Shown: piece by piece, positions 1 to 7,825 of the stretch
Numbering within the stretch: position 1 is the first letter of the stretch
Layout: every line of letters starts with the position of its first letter
Assembly: GCA_963718295.1 (NCBI GenBank)
Contig: CAVQYV010000007.1
Location: 1 to 64,000 of the forward strand
Direction of reading: 5' to 3'
From: CAVQYV01 sp963718295 [NCBI: uncultured Methylomirabilota bacterium]
GTDB lineage: Bacteria; Methylomirabilota; Methylomirabilia; CAVQYV01
DNA: 64,000 nucleotides
Notes under the pieces: model-generated
Told to the model about the DNA's origin: nothing
The model's database searches: none
The model's input: only the letters and a program-made list of their open reading frames with translations
Made by a program: the position numbers and the translations under genes

Positions 1-166
1 CTCCTCTGCTACGCATCAAACCCAACTTCCGCCTTTTCGAGGAACCCTCATCTCCATCATCCTGCCGGAGATCCATCCCTAAAAGCCTCGAAGGGTCTCA
101 TAGCCCTCCCCCCCCAAGGCTCCTGGAAGTCCCTGCAAAAAATCGCAACAATTTGAAGAATAATAC

Positions 167-195
167 TTGACAATCAGGATTGGTGATATTAAATT
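167..195 (+). promoter_or_regulatory. sigma70-like promoter upstream of the STAS/EndoQ gene
   Basis: TTGACA at 167-172 and TAAATT at 190-195 are separated by exactly 17 bases. This is the only strong promoter-like signal upstream of the first + strand gene cluster, so it probably starts the transcript that includes the STAS/EndoQ and HAD genes. Confidence 0.6.
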
Positions 196-220
196 GTCTT
201 CAATTGAAAGCATTGAAGAC
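196..220. promoter_or_regulatory. Inverted repeat directly after the -10 box (possible operator)
   Basis: Perfect 9-bp arms GTCTTCAAT (196-204) and ATTGAAGAC (212-220) flank a 7-base spacer, starting one base after the -10 hexamer. The placement over the transcription start fits a repressor operator; a 5' RNA hairpin is the alternative. Confidence 0.5.
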
Positions 221-423
221 GATGGACCTTGCTTTTTGTCTATTATCCACGCCAGTTGCGGGTGATCAGTCAATGTTGAGTTTCTACTGCTTGTAGACTT
301 ATCGGGATGGAATGATTCGATCTTTTTGCCGCGGATCTCTGATGCGACTCGAGAGCGAGAGCGCGGTATAGCGGTGATTTGGGGGCGGAATTGAGGAAGC
401 GGGTTTTCTCGGTGCGAGAGATC

Positions 424-1263
424 ATGAAAGAGTTTCTGAGCAACGGGTCTCGCAGTCTGGTCACGCGAGACACGGGGAAAGGAATGCGCGAGGCCCTGGA
501 GGAGAGATTGCAGGCAGAGCCGGAAGAGGTGGTTGCCATACTGGATTTCAAGGCAGTGGGGATCCTGGATTACTCCTGCGCCGATGAAATTGTGGCCAAA
601 CCCATTTCCGGTCTCAACGCCGGTGAGTATGGAATCCGATATCTGATCGTGAGAGGGCTCAACTCGACCCAGAGAGAGAATATCAAGGTGGCCCTGGAAC
701 GGAAGCATCTCGCAGCCCTTTTCCTGCATAAGGATAAGAGCTGGGAGATCCTGGGAGTCCTGAATAACTACCTCAAGGAAACCCTGAATAAGGTGATGCG
801 AGAAGGAAGGATTACGGCCCGCGATCTCGCCGAAGCCGAGGATCTGGAGATCAATACCAGCGGCACTCGACTGGCGAACCTCTACAAAATCCAATTGGTG
901 AGGCGCAGGGAAGAGTTGTTGAGCGAGGGGGGCCGGCAATTCGTCTATGAGTCCTTTGCTATGACCGACCCTTACCGTTTCATCGCCGATTTTCATGTGC
1001 ATTCGAAATACAGTCGGGCCACCAGCCGGGATATGCAGCCTGAAACCCTGGCCAAATGGTGCGAGATCAAAGGGATCAAGGTGCTGGGAACGGGGGATTT
1101 CACGCATCCTACTCATTTCGCAGAGTTGAAAGCCAAGTTGGAGCCGCAAGCGAATGGTCTGCTGAGCCTGGTCGAGGGCGACTCCCGCACCTATTTTGTT
1201 TTCACTGCGGAGGTGAGCAATATCTATTCCGAGGGAGGCCGATCCGCAAGATTCACACCCTGA
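424..1263 (+). CDS. STAS-like domain fused to the N-terminal half of endonuclease Q (frameshifted, part 1)
   Basis: Residues about 20-60 resemble the STAS-like (DUF4325) fold, with the run GILDYSCADEIV, and are followed by a winged-helix-like segment. From residue 180 the chain continues in frame into a PHP domain (ADFHVHSKYS, then GTGDFTHPTH), the metal-binding start of endonuclease Q. The frame ends prematurely at 1263; the rest of the PHP protein continues in another frame from about 1239, which implies loss of one base near 1240. I chose ATG 424; GTG 412 and TTG 379 are alternatives. EndoQ nicks DNA 5' of deaminated or abasic bases (family knowledge). The STAS part may be a separate gene whose stop was lost, because an in-frame ATG (961) sits exactly where a normal EndoQ would begin. 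Confidence 0.75.
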   Translation: MKEFLSNGSRSLVTRDTGKGMREALEERLQAEPEEVVAILDFKAVGILDYSCADEIVAKPISGLNAGEYGIRYLIVRGLNSTQRENIKVALERKHLAALFLHKDKSWEILGVLNNYLKETLNKVMREGRITARDLAEAEDLEINTSGTRLANLYKIQLVRRREELLSEGGRQFVYESFAMTDPYRFIADFHVHSKYSRATSRDMQPETLAKWCEIKGIKVLGTGDFTHPTHFAELKAKLEPQANGLLSLVEGDSRTYFVFTAEVSNIYSEGGRSARFTP

Positions 1264-2249
1264 TCATGGCCCCCGATTTTGAGACGGTGGAAAGGATCAA
1301 TGCCCGATTGGGGAAAATGGGGAGGCTCTCCTCCGATGGGCGCCCCATCTTCGGCTTCCCGGTGAGGGACCTGGCAAAGGTGATTCTGGACATATCAGAG
1401 GACTGCCTCATCATTCCCGCCCATGCCTGGACCCCCTGGTTTTCCATCTTCGGGGCCAATTCCGGCTTTGATTCCCTGGAGGAGTGCTTCGGGGAGGAAT
1501 CGAAGTCCATCTGCGCGATCGAAACGGGCCTTTCCTCGGATCCGGAGATGAACTGGCGCCTTTCCGCCCTCGATTCGATCACCCTGATCTCGAACTCCGA
1601 TGCCCATTCTCCGAACCGAATTGGACGGGAGGCCAACGTATTCTCCGGGGAGCCGAATTACCGGGAGATCGTGGACGCGATCCGGAGGAAGGATCGGGGC
1701 AAGTTCCTCTTCACCATCGAGTTCTATCCGGAGGAGGGGAAGTATCATTACGACGGGCATCGTGCCTGCGGAGTGATTTTCTCTCCCGCACAGACGCTGA
1801 GCCATCATTACCTTTGTCCCGTATGCAAGAAAAAGCTGACCGTGGGAGTGTTGCATCGGGTGGAGTCCCTGGCGGACCGCCCTTCAGGGACCATGCCGCC
1901 GGGGGCCATCCCATCCGTCCATATGGTTCCTTTGGAGGAGATCATTGCCCGGACGCTCGATCAAGGGGTCGAGACGGCAGCGGTGGAGCGGGAGTATCAG
2001 AGGATGATCTCTCGGGGTGGATCGGAATTCAATATCCTCCTGGATCTATCCCCCGTGGATTTGGAGGGCTTTTGCAGCCCCAAGATCCTGGAAGGGATCC
2101 TGCGGGTAAGGGAGGGCAGGCTCCGGATCGTTCCTGGCCATGACGGGGTTTATGGGAAGATCGAGATCTTCGACGAGTCGGAAGAAGGGGCTGAGGCAGT
2201 CTCCTCCGGTGAAGGAGACCGGCGGCAGATGACTCTTTTCGGATCGTAA
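1239..2249 (+). CDS. Endonuclease Q-like PHP protein, C-terminal part (frameshifted, part 2)
   Basis: This frame resumes the PHP domain (RKIHTLIMAPDFE onward). It carries the remaining metal-binding stretches PAHAWTPWFS and SNSDAHSPNRIGREANVF, then the EndoQ-type cysteine module (RACGV, 20-odd residues, CPVCKKK) expected to bind zinc, and ends in a low-complexity tail. Together with part 1 it gives a full-length EndoQ, so the gene is intact apart from one indel near 1240. In life it would act in repair of hypoxanthine, uracil or abasic sites. The HAD gene follows 39 nt later on the same strand. Confidence 0.8.
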   Translation, partial: PIRKIHTLIMAPDFETVERINARLGKMGRLSSDGRPIFGFPVRDLAKVILDISEDCLIIPAHAWTPWFSIFGANSGFDSLEECFGEESKSICAIETGLSSDPEMNWRLSALDSITLISNSDAHSPNRIGREANVFSGEPNYREIVDAIRRKDRGKFLFTIEFYPEEGKYHYDGHRACGVIFSPAQTLSHHYLCPVCKKKLTVGVLHRVESLADRPSGTMPPGAIPSVHMVPLEEIIARTLDQGVETAAVEREYQRMISRGGSEFNILLDLSPVDLEGFCSPKILEGILRVREGRLRIVPGHDGVYGKIEIFDESEEGAEAVSSGEGDRRQMTLFGS

Positions 2250-2288
2250 AGGCCATATTCGGCAATGAAAGGATGAGGCTGGACCCCG

Positions 2289-3125
2289 ATGACAATCCCA
2301 ATGGAACAACATTACAAGGAATCGCAGATCGGTGGTGTGGGCCTGTTGGAGTTGCGGGGAAGGGAGAGCAAATTGGCGGCCTTTGACGCGATTACCTTCG
2401 ATTACTGGCAAACCCTCGTTCAGGATACCCCGGAGGGTTTGAGGAGAGGCCGGGAGATACGGACGGAGGGCGTGAGAAAGGTCCTGGACGCCAGGGGGGT
2501 CCACCTTTCCGATGGGGAGATCGATCGGGCCTATGATGAGTCCGGCCAACGAATCATGCGGATCTGGGCCCGGGACGAGGACATCAGCCCCACCGAACAG
2601 GTACTGATCTTCCTCCAATGCCTCGATTTGAATTCTTCAAACCTTCTGGGAGAGGAGATTTTGGAGGAGCTGGAGCTGGCTTATTCCACCCCTCTACTTC
2701 AGGCCCCTCCCATGCTCTGCCTTGGGGCCAGGGAGATCCTGCTGCGGGTTCAGCAATCGGGATGCCGCATTGGCCTGATCTCCAATACGGGACGGACCCC
2801 GGGCTATGTATTGAGGCAGGTGCTGGAACGCTTCGAAGTCCTCTCCTTCTTCGATGTGCTTACCTTCTCCGACGAGCGCAGGGTGCGAAAGCCGCATCCG
2901 AGGATCTTCCTCCACCATCTCGAGGAGCAGGGGGTCAGGCCAGAGCGGGCCTTGCACGTGGGAGATGACCTGCGGTGCGACGTGGGCGGCGCCAAAGGGG
3001 TAGGGATGCGGGCGATCCATCTGGACAGGGACGAGGAGAAGAGGACGGATGTGCAGGCCGACGGGATCGTCGAGGACCTCACGCAATTGCATGACATCAT
3101 CCAACGGCTGGAGAGACATGGATGA
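2289..3125 (+). CDS. HAD-superfamily hydrolase
   Basis: A 278-residue HAD hydrolase. Motif I is TFDYWQTL (the second Asp of the usual DxD is Trp), motif II LISNTGRT, motif III KPHPRIF and motif IV HVGDDLRCDVGGAK, in the usual order with an alpha-helical cap between I and II. Replacement of the second motif I Asp suggests dehalogenase-like or altered chemistry rather than a standard phosphatase, but the substrate cannot be told. ATG 2301 is an alternative start. It sits between the EndoQ gene and the metallopeptidase gene in a compact + strand group. Confidence 0.85.
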   Translation: MTIPMEQHYKESQIGGVGLLELRGRESKLAAFDAITFDYWQTLVQDTPEGLRRGREIRTEGVRKVLDARGVHLSDGEIDRAYDESGQRIMRIWARDEDISPTEQVLIFLQCLDLNSSNLLGEEILEELELAYSTPLLQAPPMLCLGAREILLRVQQSGCRIGLISNTGRTPGYVLRQVLERFEVLSFFDVLTFSDERRVRKPHPRIFLHHLEEQGVRPERALHVGDDLRCDVGGAKGVGMRAIHLDRDEEKRTDVQADGIVEDLTQLHDIIQRLERHG

Positions 3126-3184
3126 TCTGCCCGCCCGAGGGGATGGGACGTCCCCCGGGGAGGAGCCCATCGGAGAAAGAACAA

Positions 3185-3559
3185 ATGGGGATGGACCGCG
3201 ATCGGTTTCATCAGCTGGTAGCGGAGGCGGTGAGGGGTCTTCCGAAGGTATTTCGTGGGAAAATGGAAAATGTGGAGATCCTGGTGGAGGACTGGCCTCC
3301 GGAACGTTCCCGGGGAGGGCGGAGAGGCAGACGGAACGGCACCCTGCTGGGTTTGTATCACGGTTATCCGCTCCGGGAACGGGGAGCCTGGTACGGGAAC
3401 GTGCTCCCTGATCAGATCGTGATCTACCAGGGTCCGATTGAGAAGTCCTGTCAGAGTGAGGAGGAGATTCGAGAGCGAGTGAGGGAGGTCGTCCTCCACG
3501 AGGTCGGCCATTACTTCGGATTGGAAGAAGAGGAGCTGAGGGCGATAGAGGAGGAGTAG
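3185..3559 (+). CDS. Minimal zincin metallopeptidase family protein (DUF1025-like)
   Basis: A 124-residue protein with the zinc-protease signature HEVGHYFGLEEEEL near its C terminus, matching the small metallopeptidase family (PF06262-type minimal zincins). The two His of HExxH plus a downstream acidic residue are the expected zinc ligands. I chose ATG 3185, preceded by GGAG at proper spacing, rather than the upstream ATG that overlaps the HAD stop. The family's substrates are unknown. It probably belongs to one transcript with the HAD gene. Confidence 0.85.
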   Translation: MGMDRDRFHQLVAEAVRGLPKVFRGKMENVEILVEDWPPERSRGGRRGRRNGTLLGLYHGYPLRERGAWYGNVLPDQIVIYQGPIEKSCQSEEEIRERVREVVLHEVGHYFGLEEEELRAIEEE

Positions 3560-3654
3560 CAGGATCAAAGCAGGAAGAAACGGAGCCGGGCGAATACGGG
3601 GGGTGTGGCAGTTGGGATCCCGGGATCGGCACCAGGGAAAGGAGGTGAGAACAG

Positions 3655-3738
3655 GTGGCCACCAAAAAGCCAGCGGCTAAGAAGACTGCAGCCAAGACTA
3701 AGACCAGCAAGACCACGAAGACCAAGAAGTCCAAGTAG
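3655..3738 (+). CDS. 27-residue Lys/Ala/Thr-rich basic peptide
   Basis: GTG at 3655 opens a 27-codon frame that begins MATKKPAAKKTAAKTK and continues with Lys/Thr/Ser to a TAG at 3736-3738. A perfect Shine-Dalgarno run (AAAGGAGGTGAG, 3638-3649) lies 8 nt upstream. The composition resembles the tails of bacterial histone H1-like or AlgP-like nucleoid proteins, with no acidic residues. A free nucleic-acid-binding peptide is an inference. It lies between the metallopeptidase and rlmN and is followed by a GC-rich hairpin. Confidence 0.7.
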   Translation: MATKKPAAKKTAAKTKTSKTTKTKKSK

Positions 3739-3755
3739 GGGTTCTGTCATAAGGT

Positions 3756-3776
3756 CGGGGGTCCAGATGTCCCCCG
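3756..3776 (+). terminator. Possible hairpin after the basic peptide gene
   Basis: CGGGGG (3756-3761) and CCCCCG (3771-3776) can form a 6-bp stem with a 9-base loop, 17 nt after the peptide stop. No U-run follows immediately; the next 50 bases are AT-rich and may hold the rlmN promoter. It is a weak terminator call. Confidence 0.35.
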
Positions 3777-3919
3777 GCTGGCCTCATACAATTTGTTTAT
3801 ATTTTGTTTATATTGTCTATAACCTCGTTAACTTCTATGACTTCTGTTCGTGCCGACGCCCATGGCGATTACCGGAGTAGCAGGCAGGGTCCCTATGACG
3901 GGATCTGCAATTAGCCGAG

Positions 3920-4951
3920 ATGAGAGACCTCAAGTCGTTGTCGTCCCAAGATCTCTCAGAGCTGACGTCTCGGTGGGGACATCCAGGGTATCGAGTCAAC
4001 CAGATCAGACAATGGTTGTATCAGAAGCGCATCCGCGAATTCTCGGAAATGAGCAATCTCCCCCTGGCCCTTCGGCAAAGGCTGGCGGAGGAGTTTTACA
4101 TTGGATTCCTCAAGATCGTGCACCGAGAGGAGTCGGTCGATGGCACCCGGAAGTTCTTGATCGAGTTGGAGGATGGAAGGCGAATCGAGAGCGTGCTCAT
4201 CCGGGATGAGGACCGCCTGACGGCCTGCATCTCCAGCCAGGTGGGTTGCCCCTTGGGCTGCGAATTCTGTCGCACCGGCAGGAATGGCTATGAACGGGAC
4301 CTCTTGGGGTTCGAGATCGCGGGGCAGGTGCTGGCGCTGCAGGATGAGTTGGGAGAAGGGGAGAGGATCACCAATCTGGTCTTTATGGGAATGGGAGAGC
4401 CCCTCCTGAATCTGCAGGAACTCAGGGAGGCATTAGACCTGTTCTCGGCCGGAGAAGGGCTGGGCTTCTCACCTCGGAGGGTGACGGTTTCTACGGTGGG
4501 AGTGGTCCCGGCCATGAGAGAGATGGGGAGTTGGGGACTGAAAGTGAAGTTGGCCGTCTCCCTGAACGCAGCCGATGAAAAGACTCGTTCTCGCCTGATG
4601 CCCATCGATCGAAGGTTTCCCCTCTCTGCCTTGATACCCGCCTGCAAGGCCTTTCCTCTGCCCAAAGGACAGAGGATCACCTTTGAGTATGTGTTGATAG
4701 ACGGCGTGAACGATCGATTCCAGGATGCCCAGGCCTTGGTCCGGCTCCTGCGGGGATTGCCCTGCAAGGTCAACCTCATACCCTTCAACGAGTGGGCCGG
4801 CTGTGCCTTCCGCCCTCCTTGTCCCGGGAAGGTGGAGGCCTTCCAGCAAGTCCTCCTCGATCACCACTACACCGCCCTGATGCGCAAGAGCAAGGGGGCG
4901 GACATCTCTGCGGCCTGCGGCCTCCTGACGGGTTCTTCTCCGGGCAACTGA
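3920..4951 (+). CDS. rlmN: Dual-specificity 23S rRNA/tRNA adenine C2-methyltransferase RlmN
   Basis: A 343-residue radical-SAM enzyme that methylates A2503 of 23S rRNA and A37 of a subset of tRNAs. The CxxxCxxC cluster motif CPLGCEFC sits near residues 111-118, followed by GMGEPLLN, SLNAADEKTR and a C-terminal GADISAACG whose Cys is the methyl-carrying residue of the RlmN/Cfr mechanism. Length matches the family. The gene starts after an AT-rich intergenic stretch, and the next gene begins 41 nt downstream. Confidence 0.95.
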   Translation: MRDLKSLSSQDLSELTSRWGHPGYRVNQIRQWLYQKRIREFSEMSNLPLALRQRLAEEFYIGFLKIVHREESVDGTRKFLIELEDGRRIESVLIRDEDRLTACISSQVGCPLGCEFCRTGRNGYERDLLGFEIAGQVLALQDELGEGERITNLVFMGMGEPLLNLQELREALDLFSAGEGLGFSPRRVTVSTVGVVPAMREMGSWGLKVKLAVSLNAADEKTRSRLMPIDRRFPLSALIPACKAFPLPKGQRITFEYVLIDGVNDRFQDAQALVRLLRGLPCKVNLIPFNEWAGCAFRPPCPGKVEAFQQVLLDHHYTALMRKSKGADISAACGLLTGSSPGN

Positions 4952-4992
4952 TCGTGCCCATCCATCTCTCTCTTGAAAACGAATCGAAGGCG

Positions 4993-6039
4993 ATGAAGCC
5001 CCGGGATCTCTTTCTGTCGGCGATCGGGGGAAGATCGCCGGGTCGCACCCCGGTGGGCAGTCCCACCTCCGTGGCCACGGTAGAGCAGATGGAGGCGATG
5101 GGCGCCCGATTTCCCGAGGTCCACCAGGATGGACCCAAGATGGCTCGCCTGGCTGCTGGCGCGTACGAGATCCTGGGCTACGATGCCATCATGCCCGTAT
5201 TCAGCGTAACCCAGGAGGCGGCGGCCATGGGCTGCGAGATGGATTGGGGGGCAGAGGACCAGATGCCCACAGCGAGGAGCCACCCTTTTCCCGATCCCTC
5301 CTCTGTCCGCATCCCCCAAGACCTCCTGACAAGGCCCTCGATCGCCGCGGTCCTCGAGGCGATCCGCATACTGAAAAGGGAATACGGGAGCGAAGTGGCC
5401 ATCATCGGGAAGGTGATGGGACCCTGGACCCTCTCCTATCACCTCCACGGCCTTCAAGAATTCCTCACGGAGACCATTACCGCCCCCGAGGCGGTGCACG
5501 GCTTCCTGCATGCCTTGAAGGAGGTGACCCTCCGCTTTGGCCAAGCCCAGTTGGAGGCGGGGGCTGATCTTTTGTGCCTGGCAGACCACGCCACGGGAGA
5601 CCTGGTGAGTGCGGAATGTTACCGGGAATTCCTTCTGCCGGTGCATCAGGAAATTGCGGGAAAGCTCACCTGTCCCATCATCCTTCATATCTGCGGGGAC
5701 ACGACCAACCGCCTCGAATACATTGCCCAGACCGGTTTTTCCGCATTCCACTTCGATTCCAAGGTGAAGGCCAACATAGCGCGGGGCATTGTGGGGAAGA
5801 GAATCGCCCTGGTGGGCAATATCAACAATCCGGAGACCCTGCTCTCGGGCTCCGAGGAGGCCGTCAGGGTAGAGGCCGGCAATGCCCTGAGAGATGGTGT
5901 CGATGTGTTGGCCCCTGAATGCGCAGTTCCCCTGCGGACGTCGGTCCGCAACCTCAAGATCCTGTCCGAGCTGGTCAGGCAGGAGGAGGGAGGGGGAGCC
6001 TTAGGATCAGATGAAAGTCAAAAAGCACTTGACAGATGA
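4993..6039 (+). CDS. MtaA/CmuA-family (UroD-fold) corrinoid-dependent methyltransferase
   Basis: A 348-residue TIM-barrel protein of the uroporphyrinogen decarboxylase superfamily. It has GKVMGPWTLSYHL, then LHICGDTT and APECAVPLRTS, which match the His-x-Cys and Cys zinc ligands of methylcobamide:CoM methyltransferases (MtaA/MtbA/CmuA) rather than true HemE. The predicted role is methyl transfer between a corrinoid protein and a thiol or tetrahydrofolate. No corrinoid protein or MtaB partner is adjacent, so the substrate is unknown. I chose ATG 4993; the frame is open upstream but overlaps rlmN. The initiator tRNA lies 27 nt downstream. Confidence 0.8.
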   Translation: MKPRDLFLSAIGGRSPGRTPVGSPTSVATVEQMEAMGARFPEVHQDGPKMARLAAGAYEILGYDAIMPVFSVTQEAAAMGCEMDWGAEDQMPTARSHPFPDPSSVRIPQDLLTRPSIAAVLEAIRILKREYGSEVAIIGKVMGPWTLSYHLHGLQEFLTETITAPEAVHGFLHALKEVTLRFGQAQLEAGADLLCLADHATGDLVSAECYREFLLPVHQEIAGKLTCPIILHICGDTTNRLEYIAQTGFSAFHFDSKVKANIARGIVGKRIALVGNINNPETLLSGSEEAVRVEAGNALRDGVDVLAPECAVPLRTSVRNLKILSELVRQEEGGGALGSDESQKALDR

Positions 6040-6066
6040 AGATGAGAGAGGTATAAAGACACTGGC

Positions 6067-6395
<329 letters not shown>

Positions 6396-6417
6396 CTCGT
6401 CCCGTGTACGTCCTGTC

Positions 6418-6535
6418 CCCTGCCAGACCAAAATCAGTATTATGTCCCTGGAATTCTGTGAAAATCAGTATTATGTCCCTGGAATTCCTGGAATTCTGCC
6501 TGGAATTCTGCATGCCTGGAATTCATGGAATTCAC
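6418..6535. repeat. Short tandem repeats with EcoRI-like CCTGGAATTC units
   Basis: Two copies of AAAATCAGTATTATGTCCC lead into six or so variants of CCTGGAATTC or TGGAATTC in about 110 bases. Two CGTCCCGTGTACGTCC units precede them. The region is non-coding and lies between the tRNA repeat and the end of the QueG-like gene. Confidence 0.75.
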
Positions 6536-6640
6536 GCAACTTTTGTAACTGCGGAAGATGGGTGAGGGCGAGGATAAGGTGACCGATGTTCTGGAGAGTT
6601 GAGAAAAATGATCCTTGATGTATTCGGCAAGCCGCGCTCG

Positions 6641-7765
6641 TTACGGCAATTGCGCCAGGGCATCCTGGATCTCCTGCCGTGCCTTTTCCCCTCCTTCTTT
6701 ACCCAACGCGGATTCCAGCGCCTTTCGTGCCCGGAGCCCGCCGATTCGGCCCAGCGCCCAGGCCGCATGCGACCGCACGGGCTCAGCGGGATCGGATAGC
6801 GCCGACGACAGAGCATCAACTGAATCCGGGTCTCCGAGATTGCCCAGGGCGATGGCCGCATTGCGGCGGAAGACACTCATGTCCCTGATGTAGTTGTACA
6901 TAAGGGGCTTGACAACGCGGCTGTAATACTCCTCCGTCAAAGTCAGGAGGGAGAAAAGGTCAAACTCCTTCGCCTTCTTTGCCAGGTACGGGCTGATCGC
7001 GATTTCTGACTTTTTCTGGTTACGCGGGCAGACCTCTTGACAAATGTCGCACCCGTGGATCCAGGTGCCCATTTTGGGGCGAATCTCCGCCGGGATGTAT
7101 AGGGAAACACCGTTGTCGCCTCGCGTGGTGAAGGTGTTGAAAGCGATGCACCGGCGAGGATTTATTCTGCATTCAGTCGTAATCGCTTCCGTGGGGCAGG
7201 CGTTCTGGCACAATTGGCACTTGGGGGGGCAGTGAATTCCCTCGGCCGGCGTGTCATAATCCAACTCCCGGTCGACCAGGAAGGAGTGAATTACAATAAA
7301 GGACCCGATGGACGGAGCGCAGGCTAAGGTGTTTCTGCCAAACTGGGCGATTCCTGCCCGAACGGCTGCCGGACGGTCGGGAACCGCGCTGAAACCGACC
7401 TTCCAGGGCGCCACCGCACAGCCTGCGGATTCGAGAAAACTGCGTAAGAGCTTATTCCTGGAGCCGTGAATCCTGTCCTCGGGCGGCCCGTAGCAACGAG
7501 CCTGGTAGATGCGCGCGATCCGGCCAATCAGCTGGGGCGGAAACCCCTCGGACCCGTAATCGTAAGCGGCTACCACCACCGACCTGGCGCCGGAGAAAGT
7601 GCTACCCGGGTCGGCAATGGGCCATAGGAGGGGCGACCAGGAGTAATCCTCGTGGCGCTGCTCCAGAGCCTCAGTGTACTGGATGAAAGGGTTGGCTGGG
7701 GCGATACCCACTGCGTGGTAGCCCAGGTCAAGTGCGTACTCTTTGATTTGTTCTGAAAGCTTCAT
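6641..7765 (-). CDS. QueG-like 4Fe-4S reductase with C-terminal HEAT repeats
   Basis: A 374-residue protein. The N-terminal half has the QueG/reductive-dehalogenase-like fold, and the ferredoxin module has the cysteines of CPPKCQLCQNACP and CDICQEVCPRN for two 4Fe-4S clusters. The C terminus has two HEAT-like repeats (NAAIALGNLGDPDSVDAL and HAAWALGRIGG). QueG itself reduces epoxyqueuosine in tRNA using cobalamin; this protein diverges in the N-terminal part and may be a paralogue with another substrate. ATG 7765 was chosen because an AGGAAGAAGGAAG run precedes it, over an upstream ATG 21 nt earlier. It is the first gene inside the putative island. Confidence 0.8.
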   Translation of the reverse strand: MKLSEQIKEYALDLGYHAVGIAPANPFIQYTEALEQRHEDYSWSPLLWPIADPGSTFSGARSVVVAAYDYGSEGFPPQLIGRIARIYQARCYGPPEDRIHGSRNKLLRSFLESAGCAVAPWKVGFSAVPDRPAAVRAGIAQFGRNTLACAPSIGSFIVIHSFLVDRELDYDTPAEGIHCPPKCQLCQNACPTEAITTECRINPRRCIAFNTFTTRGDNGVSLYIPAEIRPKMGTWIHGCDICQEVCPRNQKKSEIAISPYLAKKAKEFDLFSLLTLTEEYYSRVVKPLMYNYIRDMSVFRRNAAIALGNLGDPDSVDALSSALSDPAEPVRSHAAWALGRIGGLRARKALESALGKEGGEKARQEIQDALAQLP

Positions 7766-7825
7766 CTTCCTTCTTCCTCTCATCAAATCTTGGGACTCTT
7801 TGTCTGCTGGCCTGCCGATTACCCT

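Larger units (their letters stand above)
1..423. other. Upstream intergenic region
   Basis: No convincing protein-coding gene is visible in the first 423 bases; the long minus-strand reading frame here runs antisense to the EndoQ gene and looks non-coding. The stretch holds a sigma70-like promoter and a 9-bp inverted repeat (listed separately) followed by a leader of about 200 nt before the first gene. A C-rich run lies near 107-114. Confidence 0.5.

Noticed and set aside
79-1149. Minus-strand open frame of 356 codons
   Set aside because: It lies antisense to a recognisable STAS-PHP gene, has no domain signal and no ribosome binding site.
4792-4992. Upstream extension of the methyltransferase gene
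   Set aside because: The in-frame region overlaps rlmN and encodes Pro/Ser-rich sequence without family match; ATG 4993 is the family-like start.
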